DNA of 64,000 nt from Streptomyces sp. NRRL S-340 (lineage in GTDB: Bacteria > Actinomycetota > Actinomycetes > Streptomycetales > Streptomycetaceae), in assembly GCF_000720185.1 (NCBI RefSeq), contig NZ_JOIY01000027.1:62001-126000 (forward strand), written 5' to 3'. The notes under the pieces were generated by a model. That model searched no databases and had not been told where the DNA came from. It saw only the letters and a program-made list of their open reading frames with translations. Each line of letters starts with the position of its first letter. Positions within the stretch are counted from its first letter, which is position 1. Positions 42,361 to 50,495 of this stretch are shown here, piece by piece. Position numbers and translations under genes: made by a program.

Positions 42361-43164
42361 GTGAACCACGACGCCACCGAACCGACCGAGGCGCACTACG
42401 AGCTGGTCGTCAGCGTCGACGCCAGACGGTCGGGCCAGTACGACGACGTCGACAAGCAGCGGATGCGCGCCCGGATCTACCGCGTGCTGGAGACGGCCTT
42501 CACGCACGCCGCCGTCCCGCCGGACGCCCTGCACACCGAGGACCGCGGCGACGGCGTGCTGCTCGCGGTGCAGGGCCGGATCGCGGCCGACCGCATGCTC
42601 GGCCTGTGGCTGATCGAGGTGCACGAGAAGCTGCGGGACGAGAACCGCGGTCTGCGGGTCCCCCTCGGACTGCGGATCGGCATGCACGTCGGCCCGGTAC
42701 GCCACGACGACCGGGGCATCAGCGGACGCGCCGTCGACCTCGCCTGCCGGCTCGCCGACTCCCCGCTCGCCCGGCAGCTCCTGGACGCCGAGGACGCCGA
42801 CCTCGTTCTGGTGACCTCTTCGTCCCTGTACGAGGACGTGGTCAGGAGCGGCGGCAAGTTCATCGAGCCCGAGCGCTACGCCCCCGCCCGGCTGGAACTC
42901 AAGGAGGGCGAGGTCACCGCCTGGTTCCACCTGCCCGGCCGGCCCGCTCCCCGGATCCCCGAGGCCGCACCCGCCCCCGCCGAAGAGCCGCACCCCGCCG
43001 AAGAGCCGTCCGCGGGCGGGCCCGCCGCCTCTTCCACCGGGGGTCAGGCCGGGACCCGGTACACCGTCCACGGTGACATGTCCGAGCACCACGACAACGT
43101 CTACCACCAGCCCGTGCACATCGGCCGGATCAGCGGCCGCGACACCGAGCAGCGGAAGGGCTGA
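42361..43164 (+). CDS. nucleotidyl-cyclase-homology-domain protein
   Basis: A 267-aa protein. Residues 12-190 form a class III cyclase-like domain: metal Asp20 in LVVSVDARRSG, second metal Asp64 in EDRGDGVLLAV, and a dimer-interface region LRIGMHVGPVRHDD then GRAVDLACRLAD. In the last motif the usual transition-state Asn is Asp, while the Arg four residues on is kept. Activity is therefore uncertain. A Pro/Glu linker leads to a conserved-looking tail with GDMSEHHDNVYHQPVHIGRI. GTG start with AGGGGG upstream. It heads the module that also contains a Pycsar-type effector, so it is the candidate signal-generating or sensing unit. Confidence 0.72.
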   Translation: MNHDATEPTEAHYELVVSVDARRSGQYDDVDKQRMRARIYRVLETAFTHAAVPPDALHTEDRGDGVLLAVQGRIAADRMLGLWLIEVHEKLRDENRGLRVPLGLRIGMHVGPVRHDDRGISGRAVDLACRLADSPLARQLLDAEDADLVLVTSSSLYEDVVRSGGKFIEPERYAPARLELKEGEVTAWFHLPGRPAPRIPEAAPAPAEEPHPAEEPSAGGPAASSTGGQAGTRYTVHGDMSEHHDNVYHQPVHIGRISGRDTEQRKG

Positions 43165-43169
43165 GCCGC

Positions 43170-45905
43170 GTGAGCGACGATGCGCGGGCGGACGGCCCGG
43201 CCGGGGAGGCCCCCGACAGGCCGCAGCGGCGCGAGCAGCCGGACCGGGACCGGAAGCCGGAGCGGGCGCGCCCGCCGCAGGACGAGGAGAAGCGGGACAA
43301 GGACGACAGGCCCCGCGACGACGGGGCCGCCGGCGGCGGACGCCCGTCCCGGACCGACGACGAGGACGACCCGGACAAGGCCGGGGAACGGGACAGGGAC
43401 AAGGAGAAGGAAAGGGAGAAGGAACGGGAGCGGGAGAGGGAACGGGAGCGCGCCGCCGGGCGGTTCAAGGAGCACACCCGCGACCCGCTGGCCGAGGAGG
43501 AGAGCGAGGACGGCCCCACCGACCTCGCCGCCGCCGCCCGCACCCGCCGCGCCACCCACCGGCTGTTCGACGTCGGCCGCGACCACACCAGCTTCGACCG
43601 CAACTACTTCCGCAGCGCCCACATCGGTGACGTCAACCTGCTGCTGGACAGCCGCCGTCCGGCAGCGGGCATGCGCAGCGGACCGGTGCCCGACGAGGAA
43701 CTGCGCCGGCTGCGCCGTATCCACGTGGAGCCCGACGGGTACGTACAACTGCGCAACGCGCTCAGGACCCGCCGCCTGCTGGTGCTCGGCGCCGCTCCGG
43801 GCACCGGACGGACGAGCACCGCGCTCTCCCTGCTCGACGAGGTCACCACCGGCGCCGCCCGCGGCAGCGGCCCCGAGTCCGCCTCCGGCCACCGGGTACG
43901 GCGGGTCGACCCGGACGACGGAGTGCGCCGGCTGGCCGCCCTGCTGGCCGGATCGCACGCCGGGGAGGACGAGGAGGGCCGCTCCGGCGGCGGGTACCTG
44001 CTGGAGGTCTCCCTCACCCGGCCGGGTGTCCTGCCCCCGGCCGAGATGGACCTGGACGAACTGGCCGCGGCCCTGGACCGCCGCGAGGCCTTCGCGGTGG
44101 TCGTCGTCGCCGTCGGGGCGGCGGCCGGCCCGCTGCTCGCCGGCCGGTACGGCATGCTGTGCCCGCCCGCGCCGACCGAGGAACTCCTCCGCACCCGGCT
44201 GCGCGAGCGGCTGGAGCGCCACGCGGGCGCGGCACCGCAGGGCGACGGCGCCGGCCCGGCCGGGCTGCTGGCCCGTGCCGAGGCACTCGCCGAACGCGAC
44301 GAGGTCAAGGACGCCGTCGGCCTGAAGGACCTGCGTCCCGCCGAGGCCGAACTGCTCGCCTCCCTGCTGGCCGGGCACGTGCTCGGGGACGTCACCCGCG
44401 AGGACCTGCTGTCCGGCTGCCGGAGCCTGGCCGCGGCCCAGGCCCAGGAGTGGTTCGCGGGCGTGGACCGCGCGCTGACGGCCCCGGCGGCCGACCCGGA
44501 CGGCAAGACGGGACGGCCGGGCACGGCGACCCTGTTCCACCCGGTGGCGTTCCGGATCGCGCTGGCCGTGCTCGGCGGCGCCCCGCACAGCGCGGTGGCC
44601 TCCGCCGCCCACCTGCTGACCTGGGAACTGTCCGTGCAGAGCGACCCGGACCACACCCCGGCCCGCCCGCTGTTCTGCGACGACCCGGACGCCGACCTGG
44701 CGCTCTCGCGCGCCGAACTGACCGACGGCGAGGTCGAGGTGGCCGGTGCGCAGGTGCCGGCCCGGCTGATCTGGTACCGGGGTTCCGCACTGCCGTCCGC
44801 CGTGCTGACCGAGTTGTGGGACCGGCACTTCCCGGCGCGGGCGCCGGTGATGCGCTGGCTGCGGCTGCTGGCCGACGATCCGCGCCCCCAGGTGTGGATG
44901 CGCGCCGCGGTCGCCGCCGGTGAACTCTGCGTCCGCGACTTCGACCACGGCTACACGGAGCTGGTCCGCCCGCTGGCCGAGGCGGCCACACCACTGCGGC
45001 GGATCTTCGCGGCCACCACGCTCGACCAGGCCGCACGGCACGACTCGCACCGCGCGGCCGTGCACCGGCTGGTCGGCGAGTGGAGCCGGCACGGCACGAA
45101 AACGCTGCGCTGGACGGCGGCGATGGCCCTCGGCTACGGCAACGCGGCCGCCACCACGGACGACACCCTGGACGCCCTGGCCCGCATCGGCATCCACCAG
45201 GACGGGGACCAGCTCGCCGTCGCCTCCTTCAACGTCGTACGCCTGCTGGCACTGCGGGACGGGGGCCGCGTGCTGGCGCGGATGGCCGACTGGACCCACC
45301 ACAAGCGCCCGCCCTACCAGGACATGGGCCTGGTCACCACCGTCCGGCTCGCCCTGACCACCGTCGACGAGGTGCTGACGGACGACCCGGACTCGCCGCT
45401 GGCCGACCGCGGTGACTGGCCGCTGCCGCTCGCCCTCGCCGCCGACCGGCCCGAACTCGTCGGCCCCATGGCCGACCTGATGTGGACGGCGCTCAACACC
45501 GCCCGCTCCAAGGACGTGGCGACGGACGCGCTGGAGACCCTGCTGCGGTCGGCGGTGCGCAAGGACGGCACGGAGTGGACCCGGCGGGGACTGGCGGCGC
45601 TGCTGCCCGCGCTCGCCGGCGACGAGTACGACCGGCGGCGGCTGGACTGGCTGCTGCGCCGCATGATGAACGACCCGGAGAAGCCGTTGTCCGACGCACG
45701 GGCGCGCGAACTGTGGTGGCTCGCCGTCACCCCGGCCCGGCGCGCGGGCCAGGACCCCGCGAGCCGCCGGCCGCCGCGCCCCGACACGGCGCGTCAGGAA
45801 GCCCCGCGCCAGGACCCGGCGCGCCAGGGACCGGCGCGCCACGAACCACCGCGCCAGGAGCGGACCCGCCGGGAGAGCACGCGCGAGGAGGAGAGGCATG
45901 GCTGA
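43170..45905 (+). CDS. P-loop NTPase with charged N-terminus and HEAT-like C-terminus
   Basis: A 911-aa cytosolic protein, not assigned to a named family. Residues 1-110 are disordered and very charged, with alternating Glu/Arg/Lys runs (REKERERERE). A short folded segment (DVGRDHTSFDRNYFRSAHIG) precedes the P-loop LGAAPGTGRTSTALSLL at about 206-222. The P-loop protein may be STAND-like. Residues about 560-880 consist of repeated helical pairs such as LRWTAAMALGYGNAAATTDD, reminiscent of HEAT repeats. The C-terminus is again Arg/Glu/Pro-rich. The GTG start is 5 bp after the cyclase-like gene, and the 3' end overlaps the next gene by 8 bp. Confidence 0.7.
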   Translation: MSDDARADGPAGEAPDRPQRREQPDRDRKPERARPPQDEEKRDKDDRPRDDGAAGGGRPSRTDDEDDPDKAGERDRDKEKEREKERERERERERAAGRFKEHTRDPLAEEESEDGPTDLAAAARTRRATHRLFDVGRDHTSFDRNYFRSAHIGDVNLLLDSRRPAAGMRSGPVPDEELRRLRRIHVEPDGYVQLRNALRTRRLLVLGAAPGTGRTSTALSLLDEVTTGAARGSGPESASGHRVRRVDPDDGVRRLAALLAGSHAGEDEEGRSGGGYLLEVSLTRPGVLPPAEMDLDELAAALDRREAFAVVVVAVGAAAGPLLAGRYGMLCPPAPTEELLRTRLRERLERHAGAAPQGDGAGPAGLLARAEALAERDEVKDAVGLKDLRPAEAELLASLLAGHVLGDVTREDLLSGCRSLAAAQAQEWFAGVDRALTAPAADPDGKTGRPGTATLFHPVAFRIALAVLGGAPHSAVASAAHLLTWELSVQSDPDHTPARPLFCDDPDADLALSRAELTDGEVEVAGAQVPARLIWYRGSALPSAVLTELWDRHFPARAPVMRWLRLLADDPRPQVWMRAAVAAGELCVRDFDHGYTELVRPLAEAATPLRRIFAATTLDQAARHDSHRAAVHRLVGEWSRHGTKTLRWTAAMALGYGNAAATTDDTLDALARIGIHQDGDQLAVASFNVVRLLALRDGGRVLARMADWTHHKRPPYQDMGLVTTVRLALTTVDEVLTDDPDSPLADRGDWPLPLALAADRPELVGPMADLMWTALNTARSKDVATDALETLLRSAVRKDGTEWTRRGLAALLPALAGDEYDRRRLDWLLRRMMNDPEKPLSDARARELWWLAVTPARRAGQDPASRRPPRPDTARQEAPRQDPARQGPARHEPPRQERTRRESTREEERHG

Positions 45906-47058
45906 GGACGAGAACCGGGCCGGTACCGGGGGCACGGCTCCCGCGGGGCCCTTCCTGCGGGAGTACGCGCCGACGGGCGGCTACCCGCCGGTCAGCGCCC
46001 AGCGGGCCTCCGTGGTGTTCTACCGCAACGGCGGCTACAGCGTGATCACCGTCTCGGGGATCCAGCACGTCGGCAAACGCGCCCTGGCCCGGCCCTACAC
46101 CGTGTGCGAGATCGCCCAGGGCACCTTCGTGACCACCCTCGACATGGACCTGCCCGCCTCCGGCGGCACCAGCTTCTTCAAGGCCGAGGTGGACATCGAA
46201 TGGGAGGTCACCGACCCGCACCTGGTCGCCGTCAACGTCGTCACCGACGTCGCCGCACGGCTCACCTCCCCGGTGCTGGAACGGCTGCGGGAGGTGACCC
46301 TCGGCCACCGCGTCACCGAGGCCGACCAGGCCAACCGCGTCATCACCCAGGAGTGCGTCGGCGGACGCTGGAGCGACCTCGGCGCCGAACTCGGCCTGCG
46401 CGTCAGGCTCTACGTCCGGCTGGGCGTGGACGACGAGGCCATCGCGTACGCGCAGAAGAAGCGCGAGGTGCACGCCGACGCCGAGGTGACCCGGGTCCGC
46501 CAGGACGAGTTCCGGCGGATGCTGCGCGGCGGCGACATGGAGCAGCTCACCTACATGCTGGCCGCCGACCCCGCCGGTGCCAAGGACTTCCTGGAGAAGA
46601 TCCGGCAGGAGGGCCGGCAGGACGAGAAGGACCGGCTGGACCGGCTGTACTCCATGGCGATGGCGGGTGAACTCCACGCCGCCGACGTGGAGACACAGGT
46701 CCTCAACCTCCTCAACCGCGACCGGCGCCGCCCCATCCAGGGCCCCATCGGCTCACTGCCCGCCCGCCGCGAGCCGCGCGAGCTGGAACCGGCCGCCGGT
46801 GACCGGCAGTTCACCCCGGAGTGGGCGTCGGACGAGCCGCCCCGCCGCCGGCCCCGCCGGCCCGAGCCGCCCTGGGACGAGCCCGGACCCGACCGGCCGC
46901 GGCGCCGGCCGGCGGACGACGTCCGGCACGATCCGCCGCCCGAGCGCGTCCACCGGCCCGAGCCCTACCACCCCGAGGACGACGAACCGGATCCCGCGCC
47001 GCCGCGCCGCAGCCGCGCCGAGGACGACGGCTGGTCCTGGGTGGACGAGGACCGATGA
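45898..47058 (+). CDS. SPFH/band-7-like protein
   Basis: A 386-aa protein. Residues about 30-210 look like an SPFH (stomatin/prohibitin/flotillin) domain: VVFYRNGGYSVITVSGIQHV, ALARPYTVCEIAQGTFVTTL, and FKAEVDIEWEVTDPHLVAVN. A helical region follows (RLGVDDEAIAYAQKKREVHA and on), as expected for oligomerising band-7 proteins. The last 110 residues are Pro/Arg/Asp-rich and disordered. There is no clear membrane anchor. The ATG has GAGGAGGAGAGG upstream and overlaps the NTPase gene. The likely role is a scaffold linking NTPase and membrane effector (inference). Confidence 0.65.
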   Translation: MAEDENRAGTGGTAPAGPFLREYAPTGGYPPVSAQRASVVFYRNGGYSVITVSGIQHVGKRALARPYTVCEIAQGTFVTTLDMDLPASGGTSFFKAEVDIEWEVTDPHLVAVNVVTDVAARLTSPVLERLREVTLGHRVTEADQANRVITQECVGGRWSDLGAELGLRVRLYVRLGVDDEAIAYAQKKREVHADAEVTRVRQDEFRRMLRGGDMEQLTYMLAADPAGAKDFLEKIRQEGRQDEKDRLDRLYSMAMAGELHAADVETQVLNLLNRDRRRPIQGPIGSLPARREPRELEPAAGDRQFTPEWASDEPPRRRPRRPEPPWDEPGPDRPRRRPADDVRHDPPPERVHRPEPYHPEDDEPDPAPPRRSRAEDDGWSWVDEDR

Positions 47059-47606
47059 GCGCCCAGGGCGGGTCACAGACCTCCTCCGACCCGGTCGTGC
47101 CCGTGCCGAACGGGGGTCGGCACAGCCACGACCGGGCGGAGGAGCGCATCGCCGAGCGCCTGCTGAGCACGGTCCGCGAGGACCTCGGCCGCGCCGATTC
47201 CAAGGCGGCCGTGCTGCTGTCGGGGACGCTGGCGCTGCCCGCGTTCCTGGCCGGCTGGCACGGCACCCCGGGCTGGCACGGTCCGGCGGACGTGACGCTG
47301 GTCCTCGCCGGGGTGTTCTGGGCCGTCGCGGTGGGCGCGCTGGTCGGTGCGCTGCTGCCGCGTACCGGCACGGTCCGGGGCGGGGACGGGGTGACGTACT
47401 TCGGTGACCTGGTGGCGCCCCGCGACCTCGCGGGGCTGTCCGCCCGGGTCACCGAGGCCGGCCTCGATCCCACCCGGTGGCTGCTCGTCCAGGCGGTGGA
47501 CGTCAGCTCGATCCTGTCCGCCAAGTACCGGGCCATCCGCTGGGGGGTGGGCGCGCTCGCCCCGTCCTCGGCCCTGGCCCTGATCTGGGGCCTGACCTCG
47601 CACTGA
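47055..47606 (+). CDS. Pycsar-type transmembrane effector (PycTM/DUF5706-like)
   Basis: A 183-aa membrane protein starting in an ATGA overlap with the SPFH-like gene. It shows the hallmarks of the Pycsar effector family: DLGRADSKAAVLL at 43-55, helices at 52-67 and 80-102, the LLPR turn, VTYFGDLVA at 113-121, then SAKYRAIRWG at 155-164 leading to a third hydrophobic segment (163-180). In Pycsar systems such proteins open the membrane after binding cCMP or cUMP made by a cyclase during phage infection (established for other members). The cyclase-like gene two genes upstream makes that pairing plausible here. Confidence 0.8.
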   Translation: MSAQGGSQTSSDPVVPVPNGGRHSHDRAEERIAERLLSTVREDLGRADSKAAVLLSGTLALPAFLAGWHGTPGWHGPADVTLVLAGVFWAVAVGALVGALLPRTGTVRGGDGVTYFGDLVAPRDLAGLSARVTEAGLDPTRWLLVQAVDVSSILSAKYRAIRWGVGALAPSSALALIWGLTSH

Positions 47607-47734
47607 ACCACTGACAACTGGCAAGCGACGACCGGGGAGTGACGACTGGCCACGGACAACTGACAACTGACCACCACCACCGACCGCCGACGGCCGGCCC
47701 GCCGGCGACCGGCCCGCGGTCACCGATCACCGGT

Positions 47735-47810
47735 ACGAACCAAGCAGCACGTCACGAACCAAGCAGCACGTCACGGACCAAGAACCACCTCGCGAACCAA
47801 GAACCACCGA
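47735..47810 (+). repeat. four 19-bp tandem repeats upstream of the vWA gene
   Basis: Units at 47735-47753, 47754-47772 (identical, ACGAACCAAGCAGCACGTC), 47773-47791 and 47792-47810 (diverged, sharing ACCAAG and CAC positions). They sit 25-100 bp before the GTG at 47836. The rest of the 229-bp gap holds several CTGACAACTG copies. This is the only long gap in the run and probably holds a second promoter. Confidence 0.85.
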
Positions 47811-47835
47811 CACGCACCAGGAAACAGGGGATGCC

Positions 47836-50127
47836 GTGGGAAGAGTCACGGGAAGACGGCAGACGGGGAGAGGCCGGGCGCGCCGCGCCGCGGTCTCGGT
47901 GCTGGGCGGCGCCGCGGTGCTCGTGTCCCTGCTGGCACCGGCCGGCCGGGACGCCGTGCCGGTGGCGGACACCGCCCCGGCGTTCCCGGCCGTCAACTAC
48001 GCGGTCGCCGTGGACGAGTCGGCCAGTCTCACGGCCGACGACATGAAGGCGGAGAAGGCCGCTGCCGCCCGGATCGCGCTCGGCGACGTCTCCTCCGACT
48101 CCCACGTCACCGTCTACGGATTCGCCGCCGCGGAATCCGCCGACCAGCGCGCGGTGGACCCGGTCTGCCCGCGCACCGCGCTGGACGCGGCGGGCCGCGA
48201 GACGATCGACGCGTGCGTCGGCAAGCTCCGCGGCCGCAAGAAGGACGAGGGCACCGGCACCGACTTCCCGAGCGCGATACGGCAGGGCGTGCACGACCTC
48301 ACCGACGGCACCGACCCCTCCCAGCCGCGGGTGCTGTTCCTGCTCACCGACGGGAAGCTCGACGTCACCGGCAGCCCCGCCTACGGCGACCCCGCGCACC
48401 GCACCGCGGAGGGCGAGAGCCAGCTCAAGCAGGAACTGGCGAACGCCGCCTCCCACGGCGTGCAGATCTGGCCGCTCGGCTTCGGGGCCGATCCGGACAA
48501 GGACCAACTGGACCGGATGGCCGCGGGCGGCTACCAGAAGGGCTGCGTCGCCCTGCCCTCCGCCGCCCCGAAGGCGCACAAGGTCTCCGGGGCGAAGGAC
48601 ATCGGCAGCACCCTGGAGGAGATCTTCGCCGCCGCCCACTGCCTGCGCCACGAGCAGGGACCCAGCAAACGCCCGCCGGCCACCCTCCGGATCGGCATCT
48701 CCCCGCTGGCGACCGTGGGCAGCATCGTCGTGGACAAGGGCGATCCCGCCGTCGAGATCACGTACTACGACCCGCGGGGCAACAAGGTCCCGACGCACGG
48801 CACGTACGAGAAGTCCACCTTCGAACTCGCCGGCGGCTCCGGCACCGTGGAGGCGCTCAAGGTCGTCGACCCGCTGCCCGGCACCTGGAAGGTGAAGGCC
48901 GAGGCACCGGAAGGACACCGCTCGCTGCCCGTCGCCGTCAGCGTGCTGTGGCAGGGAGAACTGCGCGGCGCCCTCACCGCCGACCCGCCCTCACCGCAGG
49001 CCGGTGAGAAGGTCACCGTCGCCATGCGGCTGCAGACCCGCGAGGGCTATCAGATAAAGGACCCGCGGGACTACGCCGGGCTGCGCGTCGCCGGCCGGCT
49101 GACCGGCGAGGGCGTCGGCCCGCAGACGCTGAACCTCACCGACGACGGCACCGGGGCCGACCGCACGGCCGGCGACGGCTTCTTCACCGGCACCGTGGAG
49201 ATCCCCGGCAGCGCACGGGGCACGCTGAAGGTGAGCGCCACCCTCACCGCCTCCGGGCTCAAGGCCGACACCCGCGACCTGGGCATCGACGTGGCGCCCG
49301 GGCCCCCGCCCGTCACCGCGCCGCTCGACCTGCCCGCCGCCGACGTCCACCCCGGCGCGACCGTCACCGGCACCCTCGACGTCCACAACAGCAGCTCCAC
49401 CGCGCACACCCTGCACCTGTCCGTCGCCGACGTCCGCGCCGGGCTGCTGTCCGTCAGCCCGGCCACGGTGACCCTCGCGCCGGGCGAGTCAGGCACCCGG
49501 AAGGTGAGCGTCGAGGTGGCCCCCGCGGGTGTCTTCGGCGACCGCCTCGGTGACGGGCTGAGCCTCGCCGCCACCGTCAAGGTCACCGACGCCACCGACG
49601 GCAACCGGGCGCTGACGGCCACCCCGCTCTCCCTGCGGGTGACGCCCGCGCCCGGCATCTGGGACCAGTACTGGTGGGCGTTCCTGATCGCGGTCCTCGT
49701 GCTCGTGGCGCTCGTCGTGGTCACCGCCGCCTGGGTCCGGCTGCGCCGGCGCCGCCGGGACCCGTACGGGCTGAAGCTGCGCCTGGTGGCGGAGGACGGT
49801 GACGTACTGGGCGAGCACAAGGCCGGACACGGCAGCAAGAAGCAGTGGTACGAGTTCGCGGTCGCCGAGGCCCACCGCAGTCCCCGCCTGGAGAAGCGCC
49901 CGCACGGCCCGTACGCCGTCCGGCGCAACCCCGAGGGCGGAGCGGTCCTGCGCAAACAGGGCGGCCGGATGCCGCTGCGCGCCGGGAGCCGCGTCCAGCT
50001 GACCGACCGGCTGTACCTGGAACTGGGCGAGGACCCGCACCCGGGCGGGACCCCGCGGACGCCCACCGCCGTGCCCGCCCCGGGTGACGGCGACGGCGGC
50101 AACAGCGCGTACGGCGACTACCTGTGA
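47836..50127 (+). CDS. membrane-anchored von Willebrand factor A protein
   Basis: A 763-aa type I membrane protein. A signal sequence occupies about residues 15-42. The extracellular vWA domain has a complete MIDAS: DESAS at 60-64, the Thr in GTGTDF and the Asp in LLTDGKLD. Beta-sandwich domains follow, ending near SVSPATVTLAPGESGTRKVS. One transmembrane helix (about 618-640, AFLIAVLVLVALVVVTAAWV) precedes a cytosolic basic domain of about 120 residues. The GTG is chosen over an ATG 5 bases earlier because it gives this frame. The family senses or adheres; in operons with GTPases it may be the outer receptor (inference). Confidence 0.82.
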   Translation: MGRVTGRRQTGRGRARRAAVSVLGGAAVLVSLLAPAGRDAVPVADTAPAFPAVNYAVAVDESASLTADDMKAEKAAAARIALGDVSSDSHVTVYGFAAAESADQRAVDPVCPRTALDAAGRETIDACVGKLRGRKKDEGTGTDFPSAIRQGVHDLTDGTDPSQPRVLFLLTDGKLDVTGSPAYGDPAHRTAEGESQLKQELANAASHGVQIWPLGFGADPDKDQLDRMAAGGYQKGCVALPSAAPKAHKVSGAKDIGSTLEEIFAAAHCLRHEQGPSKRPPATLRIGISPLATVGSIVVDKGDPAVEITYYDPRGNKVPTHGTYEKSTFELAGGSGTVEALKVVDPLPGTWKVKAEAPEGHRSLPVAVSVLWQGELRGALTADPPSPQAGEKVTVAMRLQTREGYQIKDPRDYAGLRVAGRLTGEGVGPQTLNLTDDGTGADRTAGDGFFTGTVEIPGSARGTLKVSATLTASGLKADTRDLGIDVAPGPPPVTAPLDLPAADVHPGATVTGTLDVHNSSSTAHTLHLSVADVRAGLLSVSPATVTLAPGESGTRKVSVEVAPAGVFGDRLGDGLSLAATVKVTDATDGNRALTATPLSLRVTPAPGIWDQYWWAFLIAVLVLVALVVVTAAWVRLRRRRRDPYGLKLRLVAEDGDVLGEHKAGHGSKKQWYEFAVAEAHRSPRLEKRPHGPYAVRRNPEGGAVLRKQGGRMPLRAGSRVQLTDRLYLELGEDPHPGGTPRTPTAVPAPGDGDGGNSAYGDYL

Positions 50128-50495
50128 CCGGCACGACGTCCGGCCGGACCCGGCCGCACGCCGGGACCGCCAGGGCGCGCGGGGCGGCGGCGGCCGTCAT
50201 GGCGTATGAAGCGGTGGCCGTCGCGGCGCCCGGGGCGGTCGCCGTCACGGCGCGCGAGGTGGCGGCCGCACCGCGCACGGCGGCCGTCATGGTGCCCGGG
50301 GCGGTCGCCGTCACGCTGCCCGAGGCCGTCACCGTCACGGCGCACGAGGTGGCGCCCGTACCGCGCACGGCGCCGGTCGCGGCGCACGCCGCCGCGGTCC
50401 TGCCGCGCGCCGCGGTCGCCGCACCGCACGCAATCCACGAACGCACCGAGCACGAACCGCGGCCGGCCCGGCCGCGAGCGGGGAGGAAACCATGA
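50124..50495 (+). CDS. small Ala/Val-rich repetitive protein
   Basis: A 123-codon frame that starts in a GTGA overlap with the vWA gene and stops in an ATGA overlap with the tubulin-like gene. Both junctions have the form seen at the real gene borders of this operon. The product is dominated by Ala and Val, with repeated APGAVAVTAREVA-like units, reflecting DNA repeats (22 bp at 50228 and 50294; 32 bp at 50251 and 50341). No family is recognised and the amino-acid make-up is odd. It could be an untranslated repeat-filled spacer that is open by chance. Confidence 0.4.
   Translation: MTGTTSGRTRPHAGTARARGAAAAVMAYEAVAVAAPGAVAVTAREVAAAPRTAAVMVPGAVAVTLPEAVTVTAHEVAPVPRTAPVAAHAAAVLPRAAVAAPHAIHERTEHEPRPARPRAGRKP

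Noticed and set aside
43101..45935. A 944-codon minus-strand frame opposite the NTPase gene
   Set aside because: Shadow frame; no similarity, and the plus-strand gene fits the operon with 5-bp and 8-bp junctions.
47735..47810. CRISPR array
   Set aside because: The 19-bp units are directly adjacent without spacers, and no cas genes are present.
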